Notes under the pieces: model-generated
Seen by the model: only the letters and a program-made list of their open reading frames with translations
What the model was told of the DNA's origin: nothing
The model's database searches: none
Translations under genes and position numbers: made by a program
Source: Rhabdophis nuchalis
Lineage: Eukaryota; Chordata; Lepidosauria; Squamata; Natricidae
DNA: 64,000 nucleotides
NCBI GenBank assembly: GCA_039707465.1
Contig: CM077647.1
Span: 170,620,163 to 170,684,162 of the forward strand
Reading direction: 5' to 3'
Shown here: positions 1 through 32,310 of the stretch, piece by piece
Layout of the letters: each line of letters starts with the position of its first letter
Position numbering within the stretch: the first letter of the stretch is position 1

Positions 1-104
1 AGATGGGAAAAGGAAGTCGGCTTACAGAATTCCATGCGTGGGTGGGAATCCCTTTCACGCAATTGGATCAATGCCGCATCTCCCTTGTACACTCAGAAAA
101 TAAT

Positions 105-300
105 TGGCCTAGTGGTGCAGCTCTCACCACATTCAGGAGGCAGTTCGATCCGTGGCAGATATTTTCTCTCTGGGCACAATGAGAATATATCTGCTGAACA
201 AAACTCCGCATCAGTGACAAGAAGGGCATCTGACCAGTAAACACTCAACTCCATTCAGTTGCCCAGACTACACCTCGCAAGGGATTATGGGGCCGTTGAA
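105..300 (+). mobile_element. tRNA-derived SINE, family 2
   Basis: A-box-like TGGCCTAGTGGTGC and B-box-like GGCAGTTCGATCC, then a tail with AATGAGAATATATCTGC and AAGGGATTATGGGG, ending in a short GAT run. The same tail occurs at 11095-11260 (minus) and 41228-41612. The first 104 bases of the window hold nothing I recognise. Confidence 0.7.
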
Positions 301-311
301 AGATGATGATA

Positions 312-614
312 CAGGTCGCCCTTGATTTAACAACAAATCATGTAGTGGCCATTCAGTTAGAATGGCACTGAAAAAAAGTGACTTGACTGTTTTTCACACT
401 TACGACCATTGCAGCATCCCCATGATCATGTGGTCAAAAATGCAGACAAGCAAAGTCAACAGGGGAGCCACATTCCGTTTGCAACATTACTAATTTAACG
501 GCAGTATTCCCTTAACAACTGTGGCAAGAAAGGTCATAAAATGGGGCAAAAATCACTTAACTGCCTCACTTAGCAACGGACATTTTGGGCTCAATTGTGG
601 TTGAGGACCACCTG
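312..614. mobile_element. Tigger-like nonautonomous DNA transposon
   Basis: Termini resemble CAGGTAGTCCTCGACTTACG at one end and its inverse at the other; the left end follows TA. Better-preserved copies in this window (36286-36654) are flanked by TA on both sides, which fits the pogo/Tigger group. No transposase. Confidence 0.65.
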
Positions 615-697
615 GGTTTTGTGTGAAATGAAGAGACCTTATTTTTGAGCGGAGATAATAGAAGCCAAGACTGAATACGGAAAGATTCGTTTTGACT

Positions 698-905
698 CAA
701 AGGTGCTTTTTCAAGAGGCAGCTAGAGTTTCTGGGTTTTTTTCTTTGAAGACATTTTGCTTCTCATCCAAGAAGCTTCTTCAATCTCTGGCTGGATGGTG
801 GAGCTGAAGAAGCTTCTTGAATGAGAAGCAAAACATCTTCAAAGAAAAAACCCCAGAAAGTCCAATTGCCTCTTGAAAAACCACCTTGGGGACAACCATG
901 ACCTG
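698..905. mobile_element. Penelope-like inverted pair with two decayed hammerhead motifs
   Basis: Two arms of about 95 bases in inverted orientation around a short spacer near 788-801. Each contains GAAGAAGCTTCTT, GATGAGAAGC/AATGAGAAGC and a degraded GAAAC box. The layout matches a hammerhead core (CUGAAGA, stem II, GAAA). The same family recurs at 55100-55260 and, as a fragment, at 61375-61450. Confidence 0.55.
801..838 (+). ncRNA. Decayed type I hammerhead ribozyme motif
   Basis: CUGAAGA is followed by stem II (AGCUUCU paired with AGAAGC) and then AAAACAUC in place of GAAACGUC. Core residue G12 and the GUC cleavage triplet are both altered, each explicable by CpG deamination. A mirror copy on the minus strand lies at 787-744. 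Probably inactive. Confidence 0.5.
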
Positions 906-1199
906 GATGACGGAGAATCTCCATAGACCTTGAGATGCATTTGTGCTTGTGAACTCAGTAAGGAATGAAAATAAACAGTCAGGGCATGTCACACACTCAA
1001 ATCCATTATTTGCAATATCCTATCTTATTCTCATGGTATGTAGGTTGTTGAAAGAAACGTCCTTCTGGGTTCAGCTCCAAGTTGGGGGGAAAGACACTGG
1101 AGACATGGAGGCTGGTTGGAAAGATGGTTTAATGGTGGACAGGACCACGTGGATTGAGCTCCTGAACAGAAAAAGTGACCAAATGCTTCAGTGTTGGTG

Positions 1200-1500
1200 G
1201 AGAAGAAGAGAAGAGATTCCCTTCCTCCCTCCCCCCGCGGATCCTCTCCAGCCGGCATGCCTGCCACTCGTCTTCTTCCAGGGGCTGCAGAGGCTCCGCG
1301 GGTGGGGGGAGGGAACCGGCGTCCAATGGGTCAGCCACTGAACGCCGTTCCTCCTCCCCCCCCCCCACACGGAGCCTCCTCAGCTCCTGGAAGGAGCCTG
1401 AGCGAGCGAACAAGCGACCAAGCAGGGCGGCTGGGCGGCCGGGGCAGGCTAAGGTGAGTGAGCGCGGCGGGCCGGGCTGAGGAGGCTCCGTGGGGGGGGG
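1200..1500. other. CpG-rich block of unknown origin
   Basis: High GC with many CpG dinucleotides, unlike the flanks, and two near-repeats of CGGAGCCTCCTCAGC in inverse orientation (around 1371 and 1476). No protein family is recognised in any frame. It could be a relic promoter or a repeat. The 905-1200 stretch to its left shows nothing else. Confidence 0.3.
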
Positions 1501-1504
1501 GGGG

Positions 1505-1985
1505 ACACACAGACAGAGAGAGGCACAGACATAGAGAGAGACAGGGAGGGAGGGGGGAATCAGAGAGTGACAGACACACACAGAGAGACAGAGGGAGGGA
1601 GGGAGGGAGAGAAAGATAGAGACACAGAATGAGTGATTAAGTGCGTGAATGTGAGACAGACACACACATACAGAGTGACAGATGGGCGGACGAAGGAGAG
1701 AGAGACAGAAATAGAGAGAGAAAGAAAAAGAGAAAAAGAAAGTGGGAGAGAGAGAGAAAGAAAGACAGAGAGAAAGAAAGACAGAGAGAGAGAGAGAAAG
1801 AAAGAGACAGAAAGGAAAGAAAGAGAAAAAAAGAGAAAGAAAAAAGAGAGAAAGAAAAAGAAAAAGAGAGAGAAAGAAAGAGAGAAAGAAAGAAAGAAAG
1901 AGAAAGAGGGAAAGAAAGAAAGAGAAAGAAAGAGAGAGAGAGAAAAAAAGAGAGAAAGAGGGAAAGAAACAGAAAGAGAGAAAGA
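1505..1985. repeat. Polypurine GA/GAAA compound microsatellite
   Basis: About 480 bases almost wholly purine on the plus strand, changing from GACA/GAGA units to GAAA units. Long open frames here on both strands are artefacts of the repeat. Confidence 0.95.
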
Positions 1986-2175
1986 ACTGATGACCACAAT
2001 TGAGCCCAAAAGTTTGGTTGTTAACCAAGACCATTGTTAAGTGAGTTTCACATTTTTCTAAGTTGGCCACGTCCATCCAGTCACATGACTGCTGAGCCAC
2101 TCAGCCGGTCCACAAAACTTTCTTTAAAATGAAACCGGTCCCTGGTGCAAAAAAGGTTGGGGACCCTTGTTCTAG
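1985..2175. mobile_element. Tigger-like fragment followed by hAT-like fragment
   Basis: ATTGAGCCCAAAAGTTTGG and TTGTTAAGTGAGTTTCAC are internal Tigger-like element sequence. From about 2115, GGTCCCTGGTGCAAAAAAGG and TTGGGGACCC resemble a hAT terminus. Confidence 0.45.
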
Positions 2176-3590
2176 GATACCTCGTACAGGATACTTGTAC
2201 GCTGATGACACTCAGTTGTACATATCTACCCCAAACCACCCCAACGATGCCGCCGAGGTGATGTCCTGGTGTTTGGAGGCTGTACGGGTTTGGATGGGAA
2301 GTAACAAACTCAAGCTCAACCCGTCCAAGACCGAGTGGTAAGTCCAACACTGGCCATTGGGGGCGAATTATTGGCCCCCGTGGAGAGGGCGCACAATCTG
2401 GGTGTCCTCCTGGACTCTCGGCTGACCATGGAGGATCATGTGACAGCCGTGGCCAGGAGGACGTTTTACCAGGTATGCCTGGTTCGCCAGTTGCACCCTT
2501 ACTAGACCGGGACGCCCTTCGCACAGTCACTCAAGCACTGGTCCCGTCCCGTCTGGACTACTGTAATGCTCTCTGCATGGGGCTCCCCTTGAGGTGCACC
2601 CGAAGGTTACAGCTGGTTCAGAATGCGGCCGCATGGGTAATTATGGGAGCCTCAAGGCGTTCCCATATAACACCTGTCCTGCGCGAGCTGCACTGGCTAC
2701 CTGTGGCACTGGCTACCTGTGGCCTTTCAGGTGCGCTTCAAGGTGTTGATCACCATCTTTAAAGCACTCCATGGTAGGGAGAAATGGTACAGATGGTATG
2801 GTAAGAGAATGACGGATAACAAAGAAACTAACTAGATAGAATAACAGCGAAATAGATATAAGGAGTTATAAGACAATACTATAGTTAAGACAATGTTATA
2901 GACTCAAATGTAAGCATCCAAATATGAACACAAATAACAACTGATGTTAAACTGGGACAAATATACTTCTTAAATCAGGGGAGTAGATATATCCCCGGTT
3001 TGTATCCCCCTATCCCCCCTTCTTTACCCTTGTACGTCCTCTCCAATACCCCTACCGTATACCTGTTAAATGTTTAATTTTTTATATATACACTAATAAA
3101 GATTACTTAAAAAAAAAAAAAGCGCTCCATGGCTTGGGGCCTAGTTATATGCGAGACCGTCTCCTGCCTCATACATCCCTTTGACCGATCTGCCCATAGA
3201 GAGGGTCTTCTCCGGGTGCCGTCGGCCGGGCAATGCCAGTTGGTGACGCCCAGGGGAAGGGCCTTCTCTGTGGCGGGCCCGACCCTCTGGAACGATCTGC
3301 CTCCGTACCATCTCGGACCTCCGCCTTTTCCGCCAGCGTCTGAAAACGCACTTATTCCATCAAGCTGGCTTAGGTTAACCACCCGATAAATGACTGAGTG
3401 TTAGTTGTACACATTTTTAATTAGAGGGTTTTTTAAATCATGTTTTTAGCACAGGGTCATTGAGTTTAATAGGGTTTTAGGATGTTATGTATTTTGTATT
3501 GTATATTGTGTTTTAAATTCCTGTGCGCCGCCCTGGGTCCTTTTGTAGGAGATAGCTGCGGGATATAAATATAATAAAATAAAAAATCAA
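2175..3590 (+). mobile_element. L2 LINE, 3' part, interrupted by an L1 tail
   Basis: Reverse transcriptase fragments (YADDTQLYIS, LNPSKTEW, RLDYCNAL) and an L2 3' end with CGCCGCCCTGGGTCC. It lacks the 5' part and carries frameshifts. The segment 2775-3117 is an inserted L1-like 3' end ending in poly(A), flanked by a near-exact duplication of AAAGCRCTCCATGG. Confidence 0.85.
2775..3117 (+). mobile_element. L1-like 3' end inserted in L2
   Basis: About 340 AT-rich bases ending ATAAAGATTACTT plus poly(A), with target-site duplication CTCCATGG-type sequence at 2761-2774 and 3118-3132. Only the 3' untranslated tail is present. Confidence 0.6.
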
Positions 3591-3694
3591 ATCAAATTCT
3601 GGGAGAGGGCTGGGCGATAACTTTCCACAGTAGCTGATTGCTAGTTGACCACTTCCACGTGACTTGCCTCTGGAGAATTCTGAGGATACGGTGC

Positions 3695-5835
3695 AGAAGT
3701 GGGTTCCTACCAGTTCGGATCGGTTCCGCTGAGTAGGTAATAATAATAATAATAATAAATTTATTTATATACCGCTTCCTCTCCCCAAAGGGACTCGGAG
3801 CGGTGCACAGGGAATAAAAACCAATATAAAATACATAGAAAAATAAATAGTTAAAAAACGAATTAAACAATTGTCCCTGCGCTAAAATCCCCTAAATTAA
3901 ATTACACTAAAACCCCTAAAACCCTATCAAAAGACGGGAGCCTAACCTAGGCCGGCCAAGCAGAAAAAGTGTGTTTTGAGTTTTTGACGGAAGGAGCGGA
4001 GGTCCGTAGTTGTTCTAATTTCGGGGGGAAGGTCGTTCCAGAGGGCTGGGCCCGCCACAGAGAAGGCCCTTCCCCTGGGCGTCGCCCGCTGGCATAGCCT
4101 AGTGGACGGCACCCGGAGTAGTCCCTCTCTGTGGGAGCGGATCAGCCGCAGGGATATATGATGCAGGATCCGATCCCGCAGATAACTAGGTCCCGTGCCA
4201 TGGAGCGCTTTAAAGATGATAACTAACACCTTGAAGCGCACCCGAAAGACGACAGGTAGCCAGTGCAGCTCACGCAAGAGCGGTGTTACGTGGGTAAACC
4301 TTGAGGTTCCCATTATTGCTCGCGCGGCTGCATTCTGGACAAGCTGAAGTCTTCGGGTGCACCTCAAGGGGAGCCCCATGTAGAGAGCATTGCAGTAGTC
4401 CAGTTGGGATGTCACGAGGGCATGAGTGACTGTACAGAGGGCATCCCGATCCAATAGGGGGCGCAACTGGCGGACCAGGCGAACCTGGTAAAACGCCCTC
4501 CTGGCCACGGCTGTCACTTGATCTTCCATGGGCAGCCGGGTATCCAGGAGGACGCCCAAGTTGCGCGCCCCATCCACAGGGGTAAGATGTTCGTCCCCTA
4601 TGGCCAGTGATGGAATCAACTGGTTGGATTGGGCGGCCGGAAACCACAGCCACTCGGTCTTGGATGGGTTGAGTCTGAGTCTGTTACTTCCCATCCAGGC
4701 ATGCACGGCTTCCAGGCACTGGCACATCACCGCTACGGCATCGTTGGGGTGGTTTGGGGTAGATATATACAACTGCGTATCGTCAGCGTAGAAGTGGTAC
4801 TCTACCCCAAAACCACGGATGATCTCACCCAGCGGCTTCATATATGTGTTGAACAGGAGAGGCGAGAGGACCGACCCCTGAGGCACCCCACATGTGAGTG
4901 GTCTCGAGGTCGACCTCTGCTCCCCTGTCAACACAAATTGCGATCGACCGGAGAGGTAGGAGGAGAACCACCGTAAGACGGTGCCTCTCACCCCCAACCC
5001 CTCCATCCGATGCAATAGGATACCATGGTCGATGGTATCAAAAGCCGCCAAGAGGTCAAATAGGACCAGGATGGAGGAACAACCCCCATCTCTGGCCCTC
5101 CAGAGATCATCGACCAACGCGACCAATGCCGTCTCGGTGCTGTGCCCGGGCCGGAAGCCGGACTGGCGCGGGTCCAGATAATCAACTTCCTCCAGGTGAC
5201 GGGGAAACTGTTGTGCCACCACACTCTCTACAACCTTCGCCAGGAAGGGAAGGTTGGAGACGGGACGATAGTTGACTAATAAAGCTGGATCCAGAGAGGG
5301 CTTCTTCAGGAGGGGCCTCACCATGGCCTCTTTAAGGGAGGCAGGCAAGAAACCCTCACTCAGCGAAGCGTTGACAACCTCCTGGAGTCAGCCTCGTGTC
5401 GCCTCCCAGGATGCCAGTACAAGCCAGGAGGGACACGGGTCCAATAAACATGTGGTGGCTCGCAGTCGCCCACGTAACCTGTCTATATCCTCGGAAGTAA
5501 CAGAGTCAAACTCCTCCCAGCCAAGACCGGCCTCGTGGGATCCCACTGGGCTATCGATGGAGACTAGCTCGTTCTGAATCTGAGCGATTTTCTCCTGCAG
5601 ATAAATCCCAAATTCCTCTGCTCTACCCTGTAATGGGGTTTCCCGCACCCTCTGTTGTAGGGTGTTGTAGGGTAGTAACTCAACGTGTCACGCCCCCAAA
5701 CCAATTCTATCGGCGGTGCCATAAGCGCTGCCATTCTGTGCATGTGCAAAAGCATTTTTTTTTTTACTACTGCGCATGCGCATCCCTCAGCGAACCGGCA
5801 GTAGTAGAAGCCGGAACCCAGCCCTGATACAGCGG
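3695..5835. mobile_element. hAT-like MITE split by an L2
   Basis: The left piece 3695-3738 (GTGGGTTCCTACCAGTTCGG) continues at about 5652-5835 (AGTAACTCAACGTG, then CCGGCAGTAGTAG). The uninterrupted sister copy at 13905-14075 shows the two halves are contiguous, so the L2 landed inside this MITE. Confidence 0.6.
3738..5650 (-). mobile_element. L2 LINE, 5'-truncated, long open reverse transcriptase
   Basis: A 468-codon open frame (5348-3942) holds the RT domain with GFRPGHSTETALVALVDDL, GVPQGSVLSPLLFN, YADDTQLYIS and the C-terminal WHWLPV/LWNDLPPEIR region. A frameshift separates it from an upstream piece (5648-5388). The 3' end with (TAA)n is at 3738. No endonuclease is left. Confidence 0.9.
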
Positions 5836-5934
5836 CAAGAAAAGATGTGCGACAAAGAAGTCCTCTCCAGAGGAGGCCTGCCATCAGTTCACATCCTGCT
5901 GATGGATGCCCAGACACGCTGAGTAGGTTATGGT

Positions 5935-6125
5935 GCAGGGATGCCATTTGGGGTTTTCATGAGCAGTAAGCCATAATCATCACAATTATGACAAATCACG
6001 GCTTGAACTATCTTGCTTTGCATGTAATGAGTCTTATCTCATATATTAGTTTCACCTTTTAAGTTGCATTACTGGAATAAATGAACTTTCGCACGATATT
6101 CTAATTTTTCGAGTTTCACTTGTAA
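5935..6125 (-). mobile_element. Dispersed vertebrate repeat, family not named
   Basis: Contains, on the minus strand, AGTGAAACTCGAAAAATTAG and ATTATGGCTTAC..CATGAAAACCCC, a pattern I recognise from other vertebrate genomes. I cannot assign the superfamily. The stretches 5835-5935 and 6125-6470 show nothing clear. Confidence 0.4.
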
Positions 6126-6469
6126 ATGCATACGGTTGCAATTTGATTCCCTGAAATAACCAAAACAGCCAAGAATAACCAAACCCCAAGGTTGTTCCAA
6201 CAGAGCTCAGCATCAACCTGGTCCTGATCCTTTGGCATCTCCGGTGAAAAAGAAGTCAGGCAGCTGATACTGGAAAAACCATGCTGAAGACCTTGAAGAA
6301 CCCTTGAATATGGGATCCTTAAAGGCAACCTTAAATGTAGGTTACATTTGTCACAAATGTACCAATCTTGCGTTTAAAAATGTCTGTGGAGGTTTGCCTT
6401 TGAAATCTTTTGTGGTTTAATGTTTTTTTTTCCTCTGTAGTCCTTTCCTACTTAAGTATAAGTAAGTAT

Positions 6470-7297
6470 AAGTATCATCTTTATTGTCATTGTACTTAAA
6501 TACAACGAAATTTGTTGTAACCTCACTGGTGCAAAATTATAGCAGAAACGAAAAAAGAAAGGAAGAGAAAAAAGCTAGCATGTGCATGGAGTGATTGTGG
6601 TTGTATTTAAAAGTCTCACAGCCCAAGGATAGAAACTATCTTTAAACCTGTTTGTTTGGCTGGCTATACTTTGATGACTTCTGCCCGATGGTAGAAGTGC
6701 AAAGAGACACTGACCAGGGTGTGAATGATCTCTGAATATCTTCCTTACTCTGCAACGAGATCTGGCGATGTCATCCAGTGGTATCAGAGGGCAACCAATG
6801 ATTACTTGTGCTGAATTGATCACTCTCTGTAGTGCCTTCCTGTCCGCAGCTGTTAAACCAGCATACCATACTGTCATGCAATATGTGAGGACACTTTCTA
6901 TGGTAGACCGATAGAAAGAGGTCATCAGCCGTTGCTCCACCTGATTTTTTCGCAGGACTCTAAGAAAATGAAGTCTCTGTTAGGCCTTTCCAATCACCAG
7001 AGACGTGTTCTTTTTCCAGGTGAGATCATGACTAAGAATTTAAAACAGGACATCCTCTCCACAAAGCCCCCCTCAATATACAGTGGGGCAGGTTCCTCTC
7101 TGTGCTTCTGGAAATCTAGCACCATCTCCTGTTTTACTAGTATTTAGATGTAAGTTGCTTCTTGAGCACCATGCAGATACCTTCTGGACTTCTTCTCTGT
7201 ATGCTGATTCGTCCCCTCCAATTATGAGCCCCAGCACCATTGTGTCTTCTGTCAACTTTATTATGATGTTAAGAGGTAGTCCTTGACTTACAACCAC
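6470..7297 (-). mobile_element. Rex1/L2-type LINE fragment (RT end)
   Basis: Two minus-strand pieces: GGDESAYREEVQKVSAWCS and HLNTSKT (RT palm, 7297-7073), then FYRSTIESVLTYCMTVWYAG and ARSRC..RKIFRDHSHPGQ (6940-6575), with a tail containing ATCTTTATTGTCATTGTA near 6476. Frames are broken. A plus-strand relative is at 9900-10380. Confidence 0.75.
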
Positions 7298-7630
7298 TTG
7301 TTTAGTGGCCCAAGTTACAACAGCAGAAATAAAAGCGACTTACGACCATGTTTCACACTTAACGGCCATTGCAGCATTCCCATTGTCAAGTGATCAAAAT
7401 TCAGGCACTTGGCAACCGGGTTATATTTACGACAGACGCAGTGTGCTGGGATCACGGAATCACAATTTGCAACCTTCGCTCAACCACCGTGTTGCTAGCC
7501 GAATGACTGTGGCGATTTGCTTAACAATCGCGGTACAGAAGGTCGCAAAATGGAACAAAGCTCGCTTAACCGCTGTTTTGCTTAGCCACAATCTTTAGCC
7601 ACCGTAATCGTTAAGTCGAGGACTAACCTC
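7272..7630. mobile_element. Tigger-like nonautonomous element
   Basis: Left end AGGTAGTCCTTGACTTACAA, right end TTAAGTCGAGGACTAACCT; internal sequence shared with 312-614 and 36286-36654. Confidence 0.7.
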
Positions 7631-7694
7631 CTCTACTGGAAAGTTGCGTTAAAAGAATTGCCATGGCAGAATATGAAACGCATCCTTTTGTGTA

Positions 7695-7970
7695 GTCCAA
7701 GAGTTGGCAATCTTAAACACTCAAAAGACCCACAAAGGTCTTAACAGGAAGCCACCCGTTCAATTCAGAAGCCGCCTGGAAGTCCGGTTCCCCTACCATA
7801 TTGTGTCCTCTTAGCATGGCATCCTTTTTTCTCTACCTGTCCTAACCAAACGCCCTAATCCCAACCCTAACCCTATCAATTATGGAGCCAACCAGCGACA
7901 GGGAGTCACAGCAGAGGGATGAAAGAGCCACATGTGGCTCTGGGGCCGCAGGTTGCTGACCCCTGGTATA
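7695..7970. mobile_element. hAT-like nonautonomous element
   Basis: Left end resembles GGTCGGCAACCTTAAGCACT, right end CGCAGGTTGCTGACCCCTGG. A second copy is at 37733-38035. Confidence 0.6.
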
Positions 7971-8009
7971 GTCCTTCGCTTCCCTCTCCCGTGAAAAAAG
8001 AGCCAGATA

Positions 8010-8436
8010 AAAGCAAATGTGAAAACTTTTTAATAGGAAGCGGAGAAAGAGTACATCACAGCTTAATATTAAAATCAGGTACGGCGACCTGGAAGATCCC
8101 CCAAAATTTAACAGAGTCCAAGGGAGGGACGTTTTCAACAGTGGGGAGAAAAGTCACTGCTGATATAAAGCCAGGCTGGAGAAGGGAAATAAATACTTTT
8201 CTTTCTAGAAGGCCAGACAGCCCTTGATGGGGAGACTTTGGAAAGGGACGCTCTAGACCCCCAGCCAAAGATTAGATTCAGGTGAGCCCCAAATTCATAC
8301 AAAAAGGAGAAAGGAAAAACGGACTGGAAAATCCTTGCCTCCCCCCACCCCCCCAATCCTGTTTGAACAAGAAATACAAGGCACCATCCTCTGTTTGTTC
8401 CCACCCTCAGTGGGCCGGTCAGGATTTCAAGCAAAC
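8010..8436 (-). other. RAB2B: Probable RAB2B 3' untranslated region
   Basis: Mostly non-repetitive sequence after the stop codon. The best polyadenylation signal on this strand is ATTAAA at 8033-8028; no AATAAA is seen. A hAT-like element starts just beyond, at about 7970. The true 3' end is not known. Confidence 0.35.
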
Positions 8437-31678
<23,242 letters not shown>

Positions 31679-32304
31679 GGCGCCGAAGGCCCCGGAAGCC
31701 CGGCCCCAACCGCCGCTCTCATCCCCACTAGGACGCTCTGGTTTTCCTTTTCCGGTTTCCTTTGAATGAAAGGGATTAAAAAAAAAACACCTTTGTCTAG
31801 TGCCGGCCTCGAAAGACGGGCAGCGACGTTCGTTCTAGGACCAACCGGAAGTTCCAAATCCATGACCTTCCCCCATTCACAATGTAACCGTTGGCTTTGA
31901 CGTCACATCCGCCGGCTTCCCGAAGGCGGCGGCGGCAGCTGCGGTGCGGCCGCTCTAGCGTGTTTCCTTTCCTCCCTTTTTTCGCCGCCCCTCGAGGCGT
32001 TGGGGCCGCTTCCCGGCTCGCCGCCTTAAACGGCGCCTGAGGGGAATTAAAAAGCTGTGGGGAGGAAGAGAGGATGGAGGTGGGGGGAAGAACCGCAACC
32101 CGCCTTTTTCTCGACCTAACGATCATAGAGTAAGGAAAGGGAGAAAGGCAACGTGGGGCGGAAGTGACGCGTCCCCGGCCGTCGCCTGAGGTGGGCGGCC
32201 TCCATTCCGGTTCCGGTCTGAGCCTGGAGGAAGAAAGCAGGGGGAGGGGGAGAGTCTGGTAAGGGGTCTCCCCCTCTCGTCATCGCGGCTCCGAACTGGC
32301 GGCC
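31679..32304. promoter_or_regulatory. CpG-rich bidirectional promoter between RAB2B and TOX4
   Basis: 626 bases separate the two divergent start codons. The segment is GC- and CpG-rich, unlike the surrounding introns. It contains a palindromic CRE, TGACGTCA (31898-31905), and an ETS-like GCGGAAGTGACG (32158-32169), both common in housekeeping bidirectional promoters. No TATA box is obvious. Both 5' untranslated regions must lie here; transcription starts cannot be placed from sequence alone. Confidence 0.8.
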
Positions 32305-32310
32305 ATGGAG
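32305..32310 (+). CDS. TOX4: TOX4 exon 1 coding part (Met-Glu)
   Basis: ATGGAG followed directly by GTGAGG. Only two codons are coding; this fits the family start MEFPGG, split after Glu2. The longer frame reading on past the donor is intronic. Confidence 0.85.

Noticed and set aside
1129..2100. 323-codon minus-strand frame rich in Ser/Phe/Leu
   Set aside because: It covers the GA microsatellite and CpG block; composition is explained by TTTC repeats.
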